Shown: positions 11,306-25,500 of the stretch, in pieces
Position numbering within the stretch: the stretch's first letter is position 1
Layout: every line of letters starts with the position of its first letter
Assembly (NCBI GenBank): GCA_020746105.1
Contig: CM036657.1
Location: forward strand, 5,984,235 to 6,048,234
Direction of reading: 5' to 3'
Length of the DNA: 64,000 bases
From: Trogon surrucura
Lineage: Eukaryota; Chordata; Aves; Trogoniformes; Trogonidae
Notes under the pieces: model-generated
What the model was told of the DNA's origin: nothing
Databases searched by the model: none
Seen by the model: the letters and a program-made list of their open reading frames with translations, nothing else
Program-made: the position numbers and the translations under genes

Positions 11306-12808
11306 AAGCATAGATTTGCTGAAATATTCCCCAAAGTCTTTGCCATCAAAATCCTCATCAGCAAGTGGATTAGTTACAGGGAATGAACAATTGCAACACA
11401 AGATAGTGTATTATGTTAAGACAAATTGATGGGGTTTATTTAATCATATGGTCCCAGTTACATCTTGATATCATTCTTCCTAAGTTAGACTTGTACTTTA
11501 AGTTATGTCAGCTCTGCATGTCTTCATGCCCAGATATCAGAGTTTGCACCTTCTGGGCTGCAGGGAAGTGTATGCGTGGGTTCCTCACAAGGACTGTCTT
11601 GGATTGGGAGGAAAAATTCAACTCAAAACCTCTGACAAGGTGACCTGCCCGTCCTGTGCTCTCTAGTTCATCATGGCTCCAGCATCAAAGGTCCTGCAGA
11701 TGTTTCACTAAATCAGACTAAGGCCTCCTAAGACACAGAAAAAGGCTGGAAATTCTTGGCTAAGATTGTACCAGGCATCAAGAGATGAGAGAGACACAGA
11801 AGATAAGAGACTGGCTTTTTCTGCTTTACTTATGTGCTACAAAATGTGTCCCAGTAAATGTGGGGGAGTATCACTAAGCTTCACTGTCTTGTATCCTCTT
11901 AAGCCATTTTTGTCTGAAATACAACTAAACAGCTGCCTGATGTTGCGTTTGGGTGTGTAGAGGGATTAGCACTTTAACTCACTCTCACACCTTGTCTTCA
12001 GTCCCAGTGAAGACCTGGAGGTGTTAAATGACACACCCATGACTTGCTGTAGCTGTTTTCCATTGGAAGAACCGATGGCCATTAGAGGTTGAGCAATTCA
12101 CCATGAGTTGCATTGCAAATATCCAGCAAACACAACAGTTAAGAGGCATCTCCCCATGATTGCAGTATTGCTCAGCTTTAGCAATGGGCCAGGGAAGCAC
12201 AGGATCCCCATTTCATTACTCAGCTTTTACCTGTCAGTGGGGTACAGTGAATTGGGGCCAAGCCAACAGCAGCAAATATAACCTGCAGTACCAGAGGAAT
12301 GGGGTATGTGGATGTCTTTTGGGTCTGGTTTTGCAGCTCCACCATTGAGAAACAGCAGGTCTGATCCCACCTCCTCTAGTTTTAATCAATAGTGTGGTCG
12401 AATCATGCTGGTATCTGACAGCAGGAGGATTTATCACCTTAAGAAGTTCTGCTGCTGGTGGCATACATCTTTGTTAACCACTGCCTCTCTCAGAGGGGCA
12501 CTATGGAGGATTAGTTTGTATTTAAGAGATGCTGTGTGTACTTATGCACAGTTTTGCAAACCATTCATTTCTGTTAGGTTGCCTCCTGTTGTTTCTGTTG
12601 CTGGCATCTGGTTTACTTTGTGCATCTTCTGTTTCCATACAGAAGAGATTATTTCCTTGCCTATGAGACACTTTTAGGCAGGCAAAGAAATACCTTGAAT
12701 TGCATGGGAAGTCAGCAAGCTTTGAAAAGCTCTGTGAGCTCATAACCCATGAAAATATATTTTAGAAAACAGATATTTTTTTTCCTTTTCTAAAATATTG
12801 AGTCTTTT
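11306..12808. other. Unique-looking intronic sequence, no gene seen
   Basis: AT-rich sequence without a recognisable exon or repeat. Confidence 0.4.
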
Positions 12809-13112
12809 TCATAGACTCATGGAAAGGTTTGGGTTGAAAGGGACCTTTAAAGGTCATCTAGTCCAATCCCCCTGCAATGAGGAGTGACATTTTCCATTAG
12901 ATCAGGTTGCTCAGAGCTCCATCCAACCTGACCTGGAGTGTTGCCAGGGATGGGGCATCTACCACCTCTATGGGCAACTTGTTTCAGTGTTTCACCACTC
13001 TCATTGTGGAAAATTTCCTCCTTGTATCTAGTCTGAATCTCTCCTCTTTTAGTTTAAAACCATTACCCCTTGTACTATTGCTACAGGCCCTATTAAAACT
13101 TTTGTTCCTTTT
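12809..13112 (-). repeat. CR1 LINE 3' end, antisense
   Basis: It starts with the inverted CR1 3' block (AGGTCATCTAGTCCAATCCC). The inverted ORF2 end follows (NLFQ..; the complement encodes a LRFHLDT-like segment). It ends about 135 bp before RNF165 exon A. Confidence 0.8.
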
Positions 13113-13246
13113 CTCTTTAAGACAGGCCCTTTTGACAGAGAAGAGAAACAGCTTTTTGCCCAATTCTTGCCCTGGATGGGCAACCACTGGGCTGGGGTTC
13201 TCCAGCTGCCGCTGGCCCCTGTGATGGCCATACACTTCTCTTCCAG

Positions 13247-13556
13247 GTGTTCCTTTTCAAAGGTCTCAGCATCCCCATGCTACCTCCTGCCGGCACTTCC
13301 ACCTGGGTCCCCAGCCTCAGCTCTCTGCTGACTTCACCCTGCCTCATGCAGTACAATCCCAGCTGGGGCTGACCCCCCACATGGCTCCTGCCCACCAGCA
13401 CAGCAGCCCTCTGCACCAGCCCCTGGCGCCAGTGCCAGCCCTGCCCTTCCAGGACGTGGCTGGACCCTCCTTCCTACCTCAGGTGCTTCACCAGCAATAC
13501 CTCCTTCAGCAGCAGCTCCTTGAGGCACAGCACCGCCAACTCATGCCCCATCCCAA
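13247..13556 (+). CDS. RNF165: RNF165 exon A (second coding exon)
   Basis: Acceptor TTCTCTTCCAG and donor AA|GTAAGG. The first two bases complete a split Gly codon and the last two start a Lys codon. It encodes [20 protein letters not shown] and, near its end, [17 protein letters not shown], both hallmark RNF165 segments. Confidence 0.93.
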
Positions 13557-16500
13557 GTAAGGGGGTCTTACTCTTCCTGAAGGATGCTGAGAAGCTAGTC
13601 TTCTGAGGAGCAGCTGAAGGAACTGGGGTTGTTTTGCCTGGAGAAAAGGAGGCTGAGGGGAGACCTTGCTCCATACAACTACCTGAAAGGAGGTTGTAGT
13701 GAGGTGGGAATCAGTCTCTTCTCCGATGTAACAAATGATAGGACAATAGGAAAAAGCCTCAAGTTGTGCCAGGGGAGGTTTAGATTGGATATTAGGAACA
13801 ATTTCTTCACAGAAAGGGTTGTTAAGCATTGGAACAGGCTGCCCAGGGAAGTGGTGGACTTACCATCCCTGGAGATATTTAAAAGATACATAGATGTGGT
13901 GCTTAGGGGATATGATTTAGTGGTGGACCTGGCAATGCTGGGTTAATAGTTGGACTCGATGATCTTGAAGGTCTTTTCAAACCTAAATGATTCTATGGTT
14001 CTATTCTATGATTCTACATCAGCCTCAATTCAGCAAAGTGAGTTCTGCAAAACCCCAGCAGTAGCTGCCAGTAATGTTGGGTTTTCTTCATAAGTTCATC
14101 TGTGTACCCCTAGAATGCACCTGAAGAGGGTCCCGTCGGAGAGCCGGTCAAGACAACGACAAATCCCACCGATATGGCTACAAGTCGTCCTCCCTTTATT
14201 GCTCCGGACAGCTCAATATATACAGTTAAGCAGTGTCCATGGGCCTGCCCCTTAAAAGAGTTGGTCAGTTACAGCTTTACACGCGCCAGCGTTTTATTGG
14301 ATAGTGCCATTCAACTATGCAAGCGGCTCTCGCCCCCCCTTCTCCCCCCGGGGCCAGCACCTCCAGCCAAGCATCTTGCAAAGCTCTCACAAAACAGATA
14401 AAACCTCCTCCTCCCCGTGTCCCAAGGCAGCTTCAAGGACAGAGCCTTTGTTTAGACCTAAGCTGGGTTGTCCACACCTTTAAAGGGATACCACGCCTCT
14501 GCTCCACAACAAATTCCTCTACATGCACCTACCAGAAGGGAAGCTGCAGGGCAGGTTGCACCTGTGGGTGTACCTTTCCCAGGGGTATGCATACCATGCT
14601 CATCTAGTATGTCCTAAGGTCACCTATAGGATGGTAACATCGTGATGGTAACACCTTGGTGTTGCAGTGAACCTGTCCAGCATGACAGAGAAAGCAATAG
14701 ACTGAATGCACAAGCTACTTCCTTGTAGCTGCTGTTTCAAAACCATGCAAGAGATGGTATCCATCTGTCCCGTCAGGTTTTGCACATGAAGAGCTTGCTC
14801 CTCTGGGTCTAGGTAGGCTTCTCAGCTCTATGAGGGAATGATGCCGTGGACCTGCAGCACATTCAGTCACAGAAAAAAAAGCCTAAATTCAGACGGAGGT
14901 GACGACTGCAGAGAGAATTACTGTAACTCAGCAGAGGCGAAAATGAATGCCTGGCTTTGTCCTGATTGTGTTTCTTGAGAGAGGGATTTAGATAGCATGT
15001 AGGAGAGAAATGTCTTTTGTGGAAGCATATGGAAGCTATTTGTGGGTTGTACCCATGGATCAAAAATGAGAGGATGAGTCTTTGCAATAATGTTTCATTT
15101 GGAAACAACGCTACAGACAGAAAACACATTCTTTCCATACTCTTTCTGCCTGAAAATTGCATGTTCTTCTCATCCTTGTTTTGTTTTGCATAAGCTGGAT
15201 TTTAGGTGGTGTATTGGGTTTGCCTGGCCGGATTTTGGCGCCGGGGGGGGCTGCAGGGGTGGCTTCTGCAAGAAGCTGCTAGAAGATTCCCCCGAGTCCG
15301 ATAGAGCCAATGCCAGACAGCTCCAAAGAGGGACCCGCCGTTGGCTAAGGATGAGCCTGTCAGTAAAGTGATAGGAGAGGAATGCCTCTGTGAAAACATA
15401 TTTAAGAAAGGGGAAAAAGAACTGCACCACAACAGCTGGCACAGAGATGGAGGAGTGAGAATCTGTGAAGACACCAAAGTCAGTGAAGAAGGAGAGGGGG
15501 GAGGATGAGCTCCAGGTGCCGGAACAGAGAGAGTCCCCCAGGTCGTGGTGAAGACCATGGTGAAGCGGGTTGTTCCCCTGCAGCCCATGGTCGGGGTGTA
15601 GATGTCCATTGTGGGGCAGAGGACCCCACGCCGAGCGGGTGAATGCTTGAAGGGGGCTGTGGCCTGTGGGAAGCCCACGCTGGAGCAGGTCGCTGCTAGA
15701 ACCTGTAGCCCATGGAAGAGTGAATGCCCACGCTGGAGCAGATTGGCTGATGGGACTTTTGTGATGCTGCGGGGGACTCAGGCTGGAGCAGTTTCCCCTG
15801 AAGGACTGCACCTCAGACTCATGAGGGGTGGGCTGCCCCTCGTGAGGTGTCTCCCGTTGGGCAGTTTGTGATGAATTGCCCTTTGTGGGACGACTCACGT
15901 CAGAGAAGAGAGCGTGAAGCTTGTCTCCCGTGAGAGGGACCCCACAATGGCCCTGGGGAAGAGTGAAGAGTCCTCCCCCGAAATGAAGAAGTAGTGGTGG
16001 AACTAACGTCAGATGAACTGACTGTAACCCCCATTCCCCGTCCCCCTGCGCTGCTTGGGGGGAGGAGGTGGAGAAACCGGGACTGATGTTGAGCCTGAGA
16101 AGAAAGAAGGGATGGGGGGAAGGTGTTCTGCTTTTAAGATCTGTTTGGTTTTTTAATTTATTTCTCATTACTCTTCTCTGATTTGTTCTTTTAATAAATC
16201 TAACTAATTTCCCCAAAACTGAGTCTGTTTAGCCTGGGACAGTAAATGCAAGTGATCTCCCTGTCCTTATGTCAAACCTTTAGCCCTTTGAAATATTTTC
16301 TCCCCCTGTCTAGTGGAGATAGATAGGGAGGCATCCCCACATGAAATATGTGTATTGATCTGTCTAAATGAAATATGCTGGTATTGTTATTAAAGTGCAG
16401 GTGCAGTGATATAGATCTGGCCTTAACAAGTACGAAACATTCCTTGACAGGTTTTCAACTTGCTCTAGCCTAGGCCTACATGCGACTTCTCAGCATAAGT

Positions 16501-19500
16501 AGGGTTTTATATTCCTTATCCTTATATAAATCAATAAGCTAATTTAATTAAAATGGTGATTAGCTATTCATTAAGCAATTAGCTCCTCTAAAATTTAAGT
16601 TTGATTACAACAGGTGGATTTAATGATTAGTTAATAATTGGGTAGCAAATATGTGCGAGGCTGAGGCATTGATGATACAAATTTTTATCTCTTAGTCATA
16701 AGCTGAATTCAAATAAAAGCACAGAGCATGATTTCATGCAGAAGCTGCTTTGGTAAATGCTTTCGGTGTTGTATTTGCAAGTAGCTTGTGGTGTGACAAA
16801 GGGCAGGAACCTATTTCCTGGTCCCACAACCTGTTTTTGAAAGCACAGCTGCATCAGATGAGGGTGTCAGAAACCTTACAGGTGTTGGACGTGAGGTCCC
16901 AGTAATGGGAATCTGGGTCATGCCTTCAAAAGTGAAGCCTCTGAGCTGTGGCTGCATGAAAAATTCTTTATCTAGCAGCTCCCTCCCTGATTTTTCTACT
17001 ATTTTCCTTTGCTTTACCATGACTCCACTGGTAAGCAGGGACTGGGTAGGGAGCAAGGGATATGAGTCTGTTTGTAGTGCAAATCCACCTTTTGTCTCTC
17101 CAAACATGGACAATGGTCAAGCAGCACATGCTCTTTCCCCTGAGTAGTTCAAATGGGCAACAATCATGAGAAGAGACTCAAATTCCTAGAAAAACCTTGT
17201 TATATATTCTAACATTTTCCCTTCCCTGCCTACAAAGGCAACAGAACTGGGGGAGAAGGAGCTGGATCACAGCCTGGCCTGTTCATTGTCCAGAGAAATG
17301 TTGGCAAAGGCCAGCAAGAGTAAAATCTGCTTTCAGTCACTCCTGAGTAATACTGTTATGAATGGGGTTCCCCACGAGTTTATGGACTTCACAAGGAGGC
17401 AAGACAACCTGCAGCTTCTTTATGATGATGGATAACAGCTGAAGCAGGGACATGTTTTATCTTGTGTGTTGCTTATGAGGCTGACAGTGGAGAAAAAGTA
17501 AACAGTGCAAATGGTACAAAGCTGCTAAGGAAGAAGTTGTTTGTTTTCCTCTTTTTCTCTCCATGTTTCCACCAAATAACATCTTCTGTAAACTGAGTGT
17601 ATGTGGGTGCTGCAGGAGGTGAGAGTGGAGGTCTGTATTATGTCCATGGTGACCACGAATAAATGATATAGCTCTGGGTTCCTCTTCCCATCATCCCTGG
17701 CACCTGCTTGGGCTCTTTTCTCTTGTACACGTATTCACAAGCCCAACTGTTTAGGTTTTACCCTGGTTTATTGACACGGGTTCAGAGCAGGAGCCATTTG
17801 TACCAGTGCCTGCCGCTAACTTGCTCACTGGTCTCCCTGCAGGCAGGCTCAAGAGCGCATGTCAATTCAGCCTCACCGCCTACACCCCAGCTTTGACTTC
17901 AGCCACCAACTGCAAACTCCACAATCCACCGGACCCCAGCCTAGGTATTTAGCCGAAGGCACAGACTGGTAAGTCTTCCACGTTTCATTGATGTGTTGAA
18001 TGAGATGTTTAAAAAGTCCTGGGGAGGCTGCAAGGGTTGGTGAATGTCATCATGGATCAATGCTTTCATGAAAGATAATGGTGCAGCTCAACAGATACAA
18101 TGTGGGGAGTGTGCAATTGGAAAACTCATCTTTGGAACGGTCATGATGGCTAAAGCCTTTATGCATGTATATGGTAACACTGAGGCATCGATATTGCCCA
18201 TACCTCTTCACCCACTTAGATCACAACAAGTCTATGGTTCTGGATGGGCTAAGCCGCTCTCTATCATTTATCATTGATTCTGGCTAATTGGGGAGGTCCC
18301 AGGTGACTGGAGGTTGGCCAATGTGATGCCCATCCATAAGCAGGACCAGGAGGAGAACCCGGGGAACTATAGGCCTGTCAGCCTGACCTCGGTGCCTGGC
18401 AAGGTTATGGAGTGGATCATCCTGAGTGCCATCAAGTGGCATGTAGGGGACAACCAGGGGATCAGGCCCAGCCAACATGGGTTTAGGAAAAGAAGGTCCT
18501 GCCTGACCAAGCTCATCTCCTTCTATGACTGGGTGACCTGTCTAGTGGATGAGGGGAAGGCTGTGGATGTGGTCTACCTGGATTTCAGCAAAGCCTTTGA
18601 CACAGTCTCCCACAGCATCCTCCTGGAAAAGCTGGCAGCCCATGGCTTGGACAGGTGCACCCTTCGCTGGGTAAAAAACCGGCTGGATGACCAGGCCCAG
18701 AGAGTGATGGCGAATGGCGCTGCATCCAGTTGGCGCCCGGTAACCAGTGGTGTCCCCCAGGGATCAGTACTGGGCCCGGTCCTGTTCAACATCTTTACTG
18801 ACGACTTGGACGAGGGGATTGAGTCTACCCTTAGTAAGTTTGCAGATGACACCAAGCTGGGGGCGAGTGTCAATCTGCCAGAGGGTAGGAAGGCACTGCA
18901 GAGGGACCTGGACAGGCTGGGTCAATGGGCTGAGGCCAGCGGGATGAAGTTTAAGACCAAGTGCAGGGTCCCACACTTTGGCCACAATAACCCTCTGCAG
19001 CGCTACCGACTGGGGGAGGAGTGGCTGGAGAGCGGCCCAGCAGAGAGGGACCTGGGAGTACTGGTTGACAACCGGTTGAGCATGAGCCAGCAGTGTGCCC
19101 AGGTGGCCCGGAAGGCCAATGGCATCCTGGCTTGTATCAGGAACAGTGTGGCAAGCAGGAGCGGGGCTGTAATTCTGCCCCTGTACTCAGCACTGAGGAG
19201 GCCTCACCTCGAGCCCTGTGTGCAGGTCTGGGCTCCTCACTGCAAGAAAGACCTTGAGGTGCTGAAGCAGGTCCAGAGGAGAGCAACAAGGCTGGGGAAG
19301 GGACTGGAGGGAAAGTCCTGTGAGGAGAGGCTGAGGGAGCTGGGGGTGTTTAGCCTGGAGAAGAGGAGACTCAGGGGGGACCTTATCACTCTCTACAACT
19401 GCCTGAAGGGAGGTTGTAGTCAGGTGAGGGTCGGGCTCTTCTCCTGGGCAACTAGTGACAGGATGAGAGGGCATGGCCTGAAACTGTGTCAGAGGAGGTC

Positions 19501-22500
19501 AGGGCTGGATCTCAGGCAGCCCTTCCTCACGGAGAGGGTGCTCAGGCACTGGGATGCACTGCCCAGGGAAGGGCTGGAGTCACCGTCCCTGGAGGTGTTT
19601 AAGGCAAGGCTGGATGTGGCACTTAGTGCCGTGGTCTTGTTGCAAATAAAGTAGAATTAAAATTGTAGAAGTAGTTAGGTTAAGGCTTTGACTGGCCAGG
19701 TAGGCCTTATGAGAATAACAAGTCTTGGGAAACAAGAAGGAGTGTGCTGAAGAAGAAGGAACAATGATCAAAGGAATCGGTAGTGCATATAGGACAAACA
19801 GAACTAGCAGAAATAACGAACAGTTGCTTAGGGATAAGAAAGGTGTATTGTATAAAAAAAGGGGTTCTGGTGATGGGGATCAGTTAACCATTATCCTTAG
19901 GTTAGACAAGCATGAAAATTTATAAGTTTGGGGGGTGATTACCAATTGTTATATGTATGATATATGAGACTAGATGTAATTACATTAAGAAAACAAAGAT
20001 GTAGAATTCTGCATGTAAGCCAAATTGTAAAAGGTATAAAAACTGAACAGAGAATGAGGGTCTTCGGAGTCCTGACTTGGGACACTAGTCCTCAGGTTTC
20101 CCGGGCCCTGAATAAAGCACCGCATAAACTGACACTCTGTTGGTTTGTGTCTCTGTTTACGGGGAACAGTTTTCTGGCGACCGCGGCAGGACTCCGGAGG
20201 CGGCAGGAGCGGTTCACGGGCTGATCCACTCCAAGCCGGCTCCAGGTGATTTCTGGGGAGACATCAACCCGTGCCCGACTCCGCGCTGGACGGACAACCG
20301 TAAGGTAAGCCCGAAGGTGCTTTATTCTTTTAAGGTTGGGTGCCTGCCCGTAAGACGAGGACTCATCTCGCAGGGTTGGGCAAAGGTTCTGGTATTGGGA
20401 AGCCTAGGCGCTGGCCGTAAGACGCAGCGAAAGCCACGCTGAGCCAGCACTTGCCACTCGCGGCATCGAGAATAGGCAAGTTGGTTGGTATTAAGGTAAA
20501 AGGGTTATAGTATTGTAGTTGTATGAGTGTGTGTGTGTGTGAGTAGTATAATGCCGTTTAAAATGTTTAGAGTTCTATCGTGCAATGAAATCGATATCCC
20601 TGAGGATTCTCCTCTTGGTTGTTTATTGAAACGTTGGAAAGATGGTAATTTTGGAAAGGAATTAAGAAAGAGAAATTTAATTGATTATTGTAATTACGTA
20701 TGGCCTGAATATGAAACAGAAGGGATGCAGTGGCCACGAAACGGTACAGTGAATTCAGACATTATAACCCCCTTAATGCAGTTCTTATGGGAAAATGAAA
20801 AATGGGAAGAGGTGCCGTATCTTGACTTATTTTATTATTTAAAAGGGAAACCTGAATGGCAGAAAGGATGTGGAATGATGGTATTGGAATCAACAGATAA
20901 GGAGTGTACTGGTTGTAAGGAGAGGAAGAGGTAATGAACGAGGAAGAAACTTCGGGTTTGTGGGTTTTGGAAATCAAGTCTCGGGAGGTCGGGGAAAGTT
21001 GGGACCTAATCAATGCGCGCTGTGTAAGCGCCAGGGACACTGGAAAAAGGAGTGCCCACTTAATTTGGGAATGGGAACACCAGTGGGTGGTAACATAGGT
21101 GGAAATGCATTAGGAAATGGGATGAATTTGGACGGAGGGATGAATTCTGGTAACGGAATGAACCCTTTTGTAGGAGGACCACAAGGTGTCGCTCAAGCTT
21201 TTATGATGAGAAATTATCAGAATCAGAGCTGACTAGACCGGGATTTAAAGGTTATTTTGGAAATAGGGGGGGAACCGATGGAATTTAGGGTAGATACCGG
21301 GGCAAGTTTTTCAGCAATGAATAAACAAATGGGACCTCTGAGTGATTCTACAGTGCTTGTTGTTGGGGTAACTGGGGAAGTAGAGGAAAGGACATTCCTG
21401 CGGCCACTCGATATAAAATTTGGGGGAAAGGAGTTTGACCATCAGTTTTTATGTATGCCAAGCAGTCCAGAGTGTCTACTGGGAAGAGATTTACTCTCAG
21501 CATTACAAGCACAAATCATATTTGAAAAAGGAAGAGTAAAATTAGAAATACCGGAGGAAAATTTAGCGAAAATCTTTATGGTTAGGGAGGTGGAGAAGGA
21601 GGAAATACCACCAGAGATTGAGCAGGCTGTAGTACCATGGGTATGGGAAACAGGAGCGCCAGGGAAATCGAAGGCAGCAGTACCTGCGATAGTGGAATTA
21701 AAAGAGGGGGCCCGACCGGTAAGGATACGTCAGTATCCTATTAAGCTGGAAGCCCGGAAAGGAATAGCCCCTATGATAACTCAGTATATGGTATTAGGAA
21801 TTTTGCAGGAATGTGAATCCGAGTTCAATACTCCAATTTTCCCAGTTAGAAAACCCAACGGTAAATACAGACTAGTACAGGACTTACGAGCAGTAAATTC
21901 CATCACCAAAGATATACACCCAGTAGGAGCCAATCCATATACTTTGTTAACATCTGTGTCTGAGAAATTTCAGTGGTTTACAGTAATTGATTTGAAAGAT
22001 GCTTTCTTCTGCATCCCTCTGGCACCTGAGAGCAGAAATATTTTTGCATTTGAATGGGAAAATCCGGAAACTGGACGTAAGCGCCAACTCACCTGGACCA
22101 GGTTACCTCAAGGATTTAAGAACTCACCTACAATTTTCGGAAATCAGCTGGCCAAGGAGCTCGAAGGATGGAAAACTACCCAGGTAAAGGACTCACCTTT
22201 TTCCTATGTTGTGTTGCAGTATGTAGATGATATTTTCCTGAGTGCTACAAATCGAAATCTCTGCCAACAATTGACTATTGAATTATTGAATATGTTGGGA
22301 CAGGCTGGATACCGGGTATCCAAAGAAAAAGCACAGTTAGTAAAACGAAAGGTCATCTATTTGGGGTGTGAAATTTCGCAAGAGGTTCGCCGATTGGGAG
22401 TCAATCGCATCCAAGCAATATGCGCAATCCCCGTGCCCCGCAATCACCAAGAATTAAGATCCTTTCTAGGGATGGTCGGTTGGTGTCGCTTGTGGATTTC

Positions 22501-25500
22501 AAACTTTGGATTGATGGCCAGACCACTTTATGAAGCAACAAAAGAGTCTGTATTTAGATGGGGAAAGGTGCAGGAAAAGGCATTCCAGGAATTGAAAAAG
22601 GCACTCAAGGAGGCACCTGCTTTGGGTTTGCCGGATTTGAATAAGGACTTTCAACTATATGTGAATGAAAGACAGAGACTGGCCCTGGGTGTGCTTACCC
22701 AAAAGCTGGGATCCTGGAAGAGGCCTGTGGGATATTTCTCCAAACAGTTGGATACGGTAAGCGGAGGATGGCCGGGATGTTTGAGGGCAGTGGCGGCCAC
22801 AGTACTCTTGATTCAGGAAGCCCGTAAGCTAACGTTGGGAAGACACATAACAGTCTTTGTACCCCACATGGTTATAGCAGTATTGGAACAAAAAGGGGGG
22901 CAGTGGCTCTCATCAAGCAGAATGCTCCAATACCAGGCCCAGTTAAGGGAACAGGATGATGTGGAATTGAAAGTAACTAACCATCTCAACCCAGCGGAGT
23001 TTTTAAGGTCCACACAGGAAGAAGGAGAATTAGAACATGATTGCGTGGAAGTAATTGAGCAGGTGTATGCTAGCCGGAAGGACCTGAAGGACGTACCCCT
23101 ACCAGATCCGGACTGGGAGCTGTTTACGGATGGATCCAGCTTCGTGGAAAATGGTACCAGGTATGCGGGATATGCAGTGGTCACATTACAGCAAATAGTA
23201 GAAGCAAAAGCGCTACCCCCAGGCACATCGGCACAAAAGGCCGAGATCTGGGCTCTAATAAGAGCCCTAATCCTGAGCCAAGGAAAGAAAGTCAATATTT
23301 GGACAGACTCTAAATATGCTTTTGGAGTAGTGCATGTGCATGGGGCTCTGTGGAAAGAGAGAGGGCTTCTCAATTCGCAAGGATCGACGGTTAAACACAA
23401 AACTGAAGTTAGTTTACTATTGGAAGTTATCTACAAACCATTAGCAGTGGCAGTAATGCATGTTAAAGGACATCAAAATGATCCAGGAAAAGAATTTCAA
23501 GGGAATCGGCGAGCTGATCAGGTTGCCAGACAAGTGGCAAGAGAGGTATGGACTCAAATGGCACTAATACCAGTTCGAGATCAACCGGCTGCTGCATATA
23601 TGGATGAGAAACCACACTACTCACCGGAAGATGAAAAACTGGCTCAAATGTTACAGGCAAGGAAGAACATCAAAGGCTGGTATGTAACTCCGGTGGGACA
23701 AGTAATATTGCCGGTAAGAATTATGAAAGCAATACTAGAATCAGAACACAACAAATGTCATTGGGGTGCAGAAGAAATGGTGAAATTCCTGAAAAATGAC
23801 ATATTCTCAAACCAGATGTTAACATTAGCAAAGAGAATAAATGCTATGTGTCCGGTATGTATTAAAAACAATCCAGTAATTAGGAAACAGATTCAGATGG
23901 GCAAGCTGCAAGTAGGGCCTCAACCGGGAGATTACTGGCAGATTGATTTTTCTGAGCTACCAAAAGCCCAAATGTATAAATATCTTCTGGTGTACGTGTG
24001 TACGTTTTCAGGATGGCCTGAGGCCTTCCCTTGTAGAACTAATCAAGCTAAAGAGGTGGTGAAAACACTTCTGAAAGAGATCATCCCCAGATTCGGGGTT
24101 CCGTTAGGGATATCATCAGATAGGGGCCCACATTTTACAGCAGGAATTGTCCAACAAGTTTCAGTAGTATTAGGGATAACCTGGAATTTGCATACTCCTT
24201 GGAGACCACAATCAAGCGGGCAAGTGGAAAGGATGAATCAGACTCTAAAGGGTCAAATTAAGAAAATCTGCCAAGAGGCAAAAATTCAGTGGCCGCAGGC
24301 ATTGCCGTTAGCTCTACTAAGAATTAGAATTAAACCAAGGGAAAGGTTAGGAGTAAGCCCGTATGAGATCCTATACGGCAAACCCTACCATGCAGCTACT
24401 TATAAGGGAGACCCCCATCTGGTAGGAGACCAGATGATACTAAATTATGTGTTATCTCTAAATAAGACTCTTACAGCTATTAGAGGAGCACTACAGTGGA
24501 ATCGACCTCTATCACTGGATAATCCAGTCCACGACATACTTCCGGGAGACCAAGTTTATGTAAGGAACTGGTCAGTGGAACCCCTGAAAGAAACATGGGA
24601 CGGTCCTCACCAGGTGATCATGACCACCTATACAGCTGTCAAGGTCGGCGGGATAGACAACTGGATTCATTACACCAGAGTCAAGAAAGTTCCTACGCAA
24701 TGGTCGGTAGAACCTTTATCTCCTACACGAATGGTATTCAGAAGCAAAAATTAGGAGTAATGGTTCTCTTTCATCTCTTGGCATTGGTGGAAACTTATGT
24801 AAAAGTTGATGTATCTGAACCACATCTGTTAGTACCTGAAACTACTGATGTTAACTTGACTTGTTTGTTTACTGATGACCAGGGAGCTGGATTTGAGGAA
24901 ATTAATGCGAGATGGAGGTGGATCACGGGAGATGAATTAATCACAAAAGGAATCGAAACCATCTGGGATGTGACACGTCAGGAAGGGAAAACTACCCTGC
25001 AGATACCCAAAGTGTCAAAAGACAATGAAAGAAAATACACCTGTGTGATCTGGATACGGTATAGTGTTGATTATGGGGATATGAATCTATACGTTACTAA
25101 CACTTCACAGAAAGAGGAGACTAGGGATGCAATTCAGATAATCCCAGCAAACAAGAGGGTGGAAATGTGGGATGGCCCCCCGTTGAAAATAAATTGTACC
25201 TTTAAATTTGGAACACAATGCAGTCAAAAGGTCCAAGTGAAGTAGTGGAAGTTCAATGTCAGTCAGCAAATGTGGGATCCACAAACAGCAGGGGTAAGTT
25301 GGAGGTCAAATAAGTTGGGAGGTAAAGGATGGTTAAACATAACAAATCCCAGGGTTGGGAGGACAGAAGGGAAATATTTGTGCATTGTTATTTGTGGAGC
25401 TAGCGGAAACTATGGGATTAGAAACGTAGAGTCGGTACCCCATCAGCATCAGGGAATAAGGCCAGAACATGGAATATATCCGGCAGTGGAAGGAAAAGAC

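Noticed and set aside
1-13246. First coding exon of RNF165
   Set aside because: I looked for a start exon with a donor of the right phase and the short conserved N-terminus and found none; it probably lies upstream of the window.
15170-16216. 348-codon antisense frame
   Set aside because: It overlies an LTR whose GC-rich modules keep several frames open; similar frames appear over the other copies of the same LTR.
20528-20541. (TG)n run as the gag start (GTG-initiated extension)
   Set aside because: The first ATG at 20551 is the plausible start; the upstream part is microsatellite translation.
22813-23400. 195-codon frame antisense to pol (and its counterpart at 50462-51049)
   Set aside because: It is the shadow of a conserved pol frame; both copies keep it only because pol is conserved.
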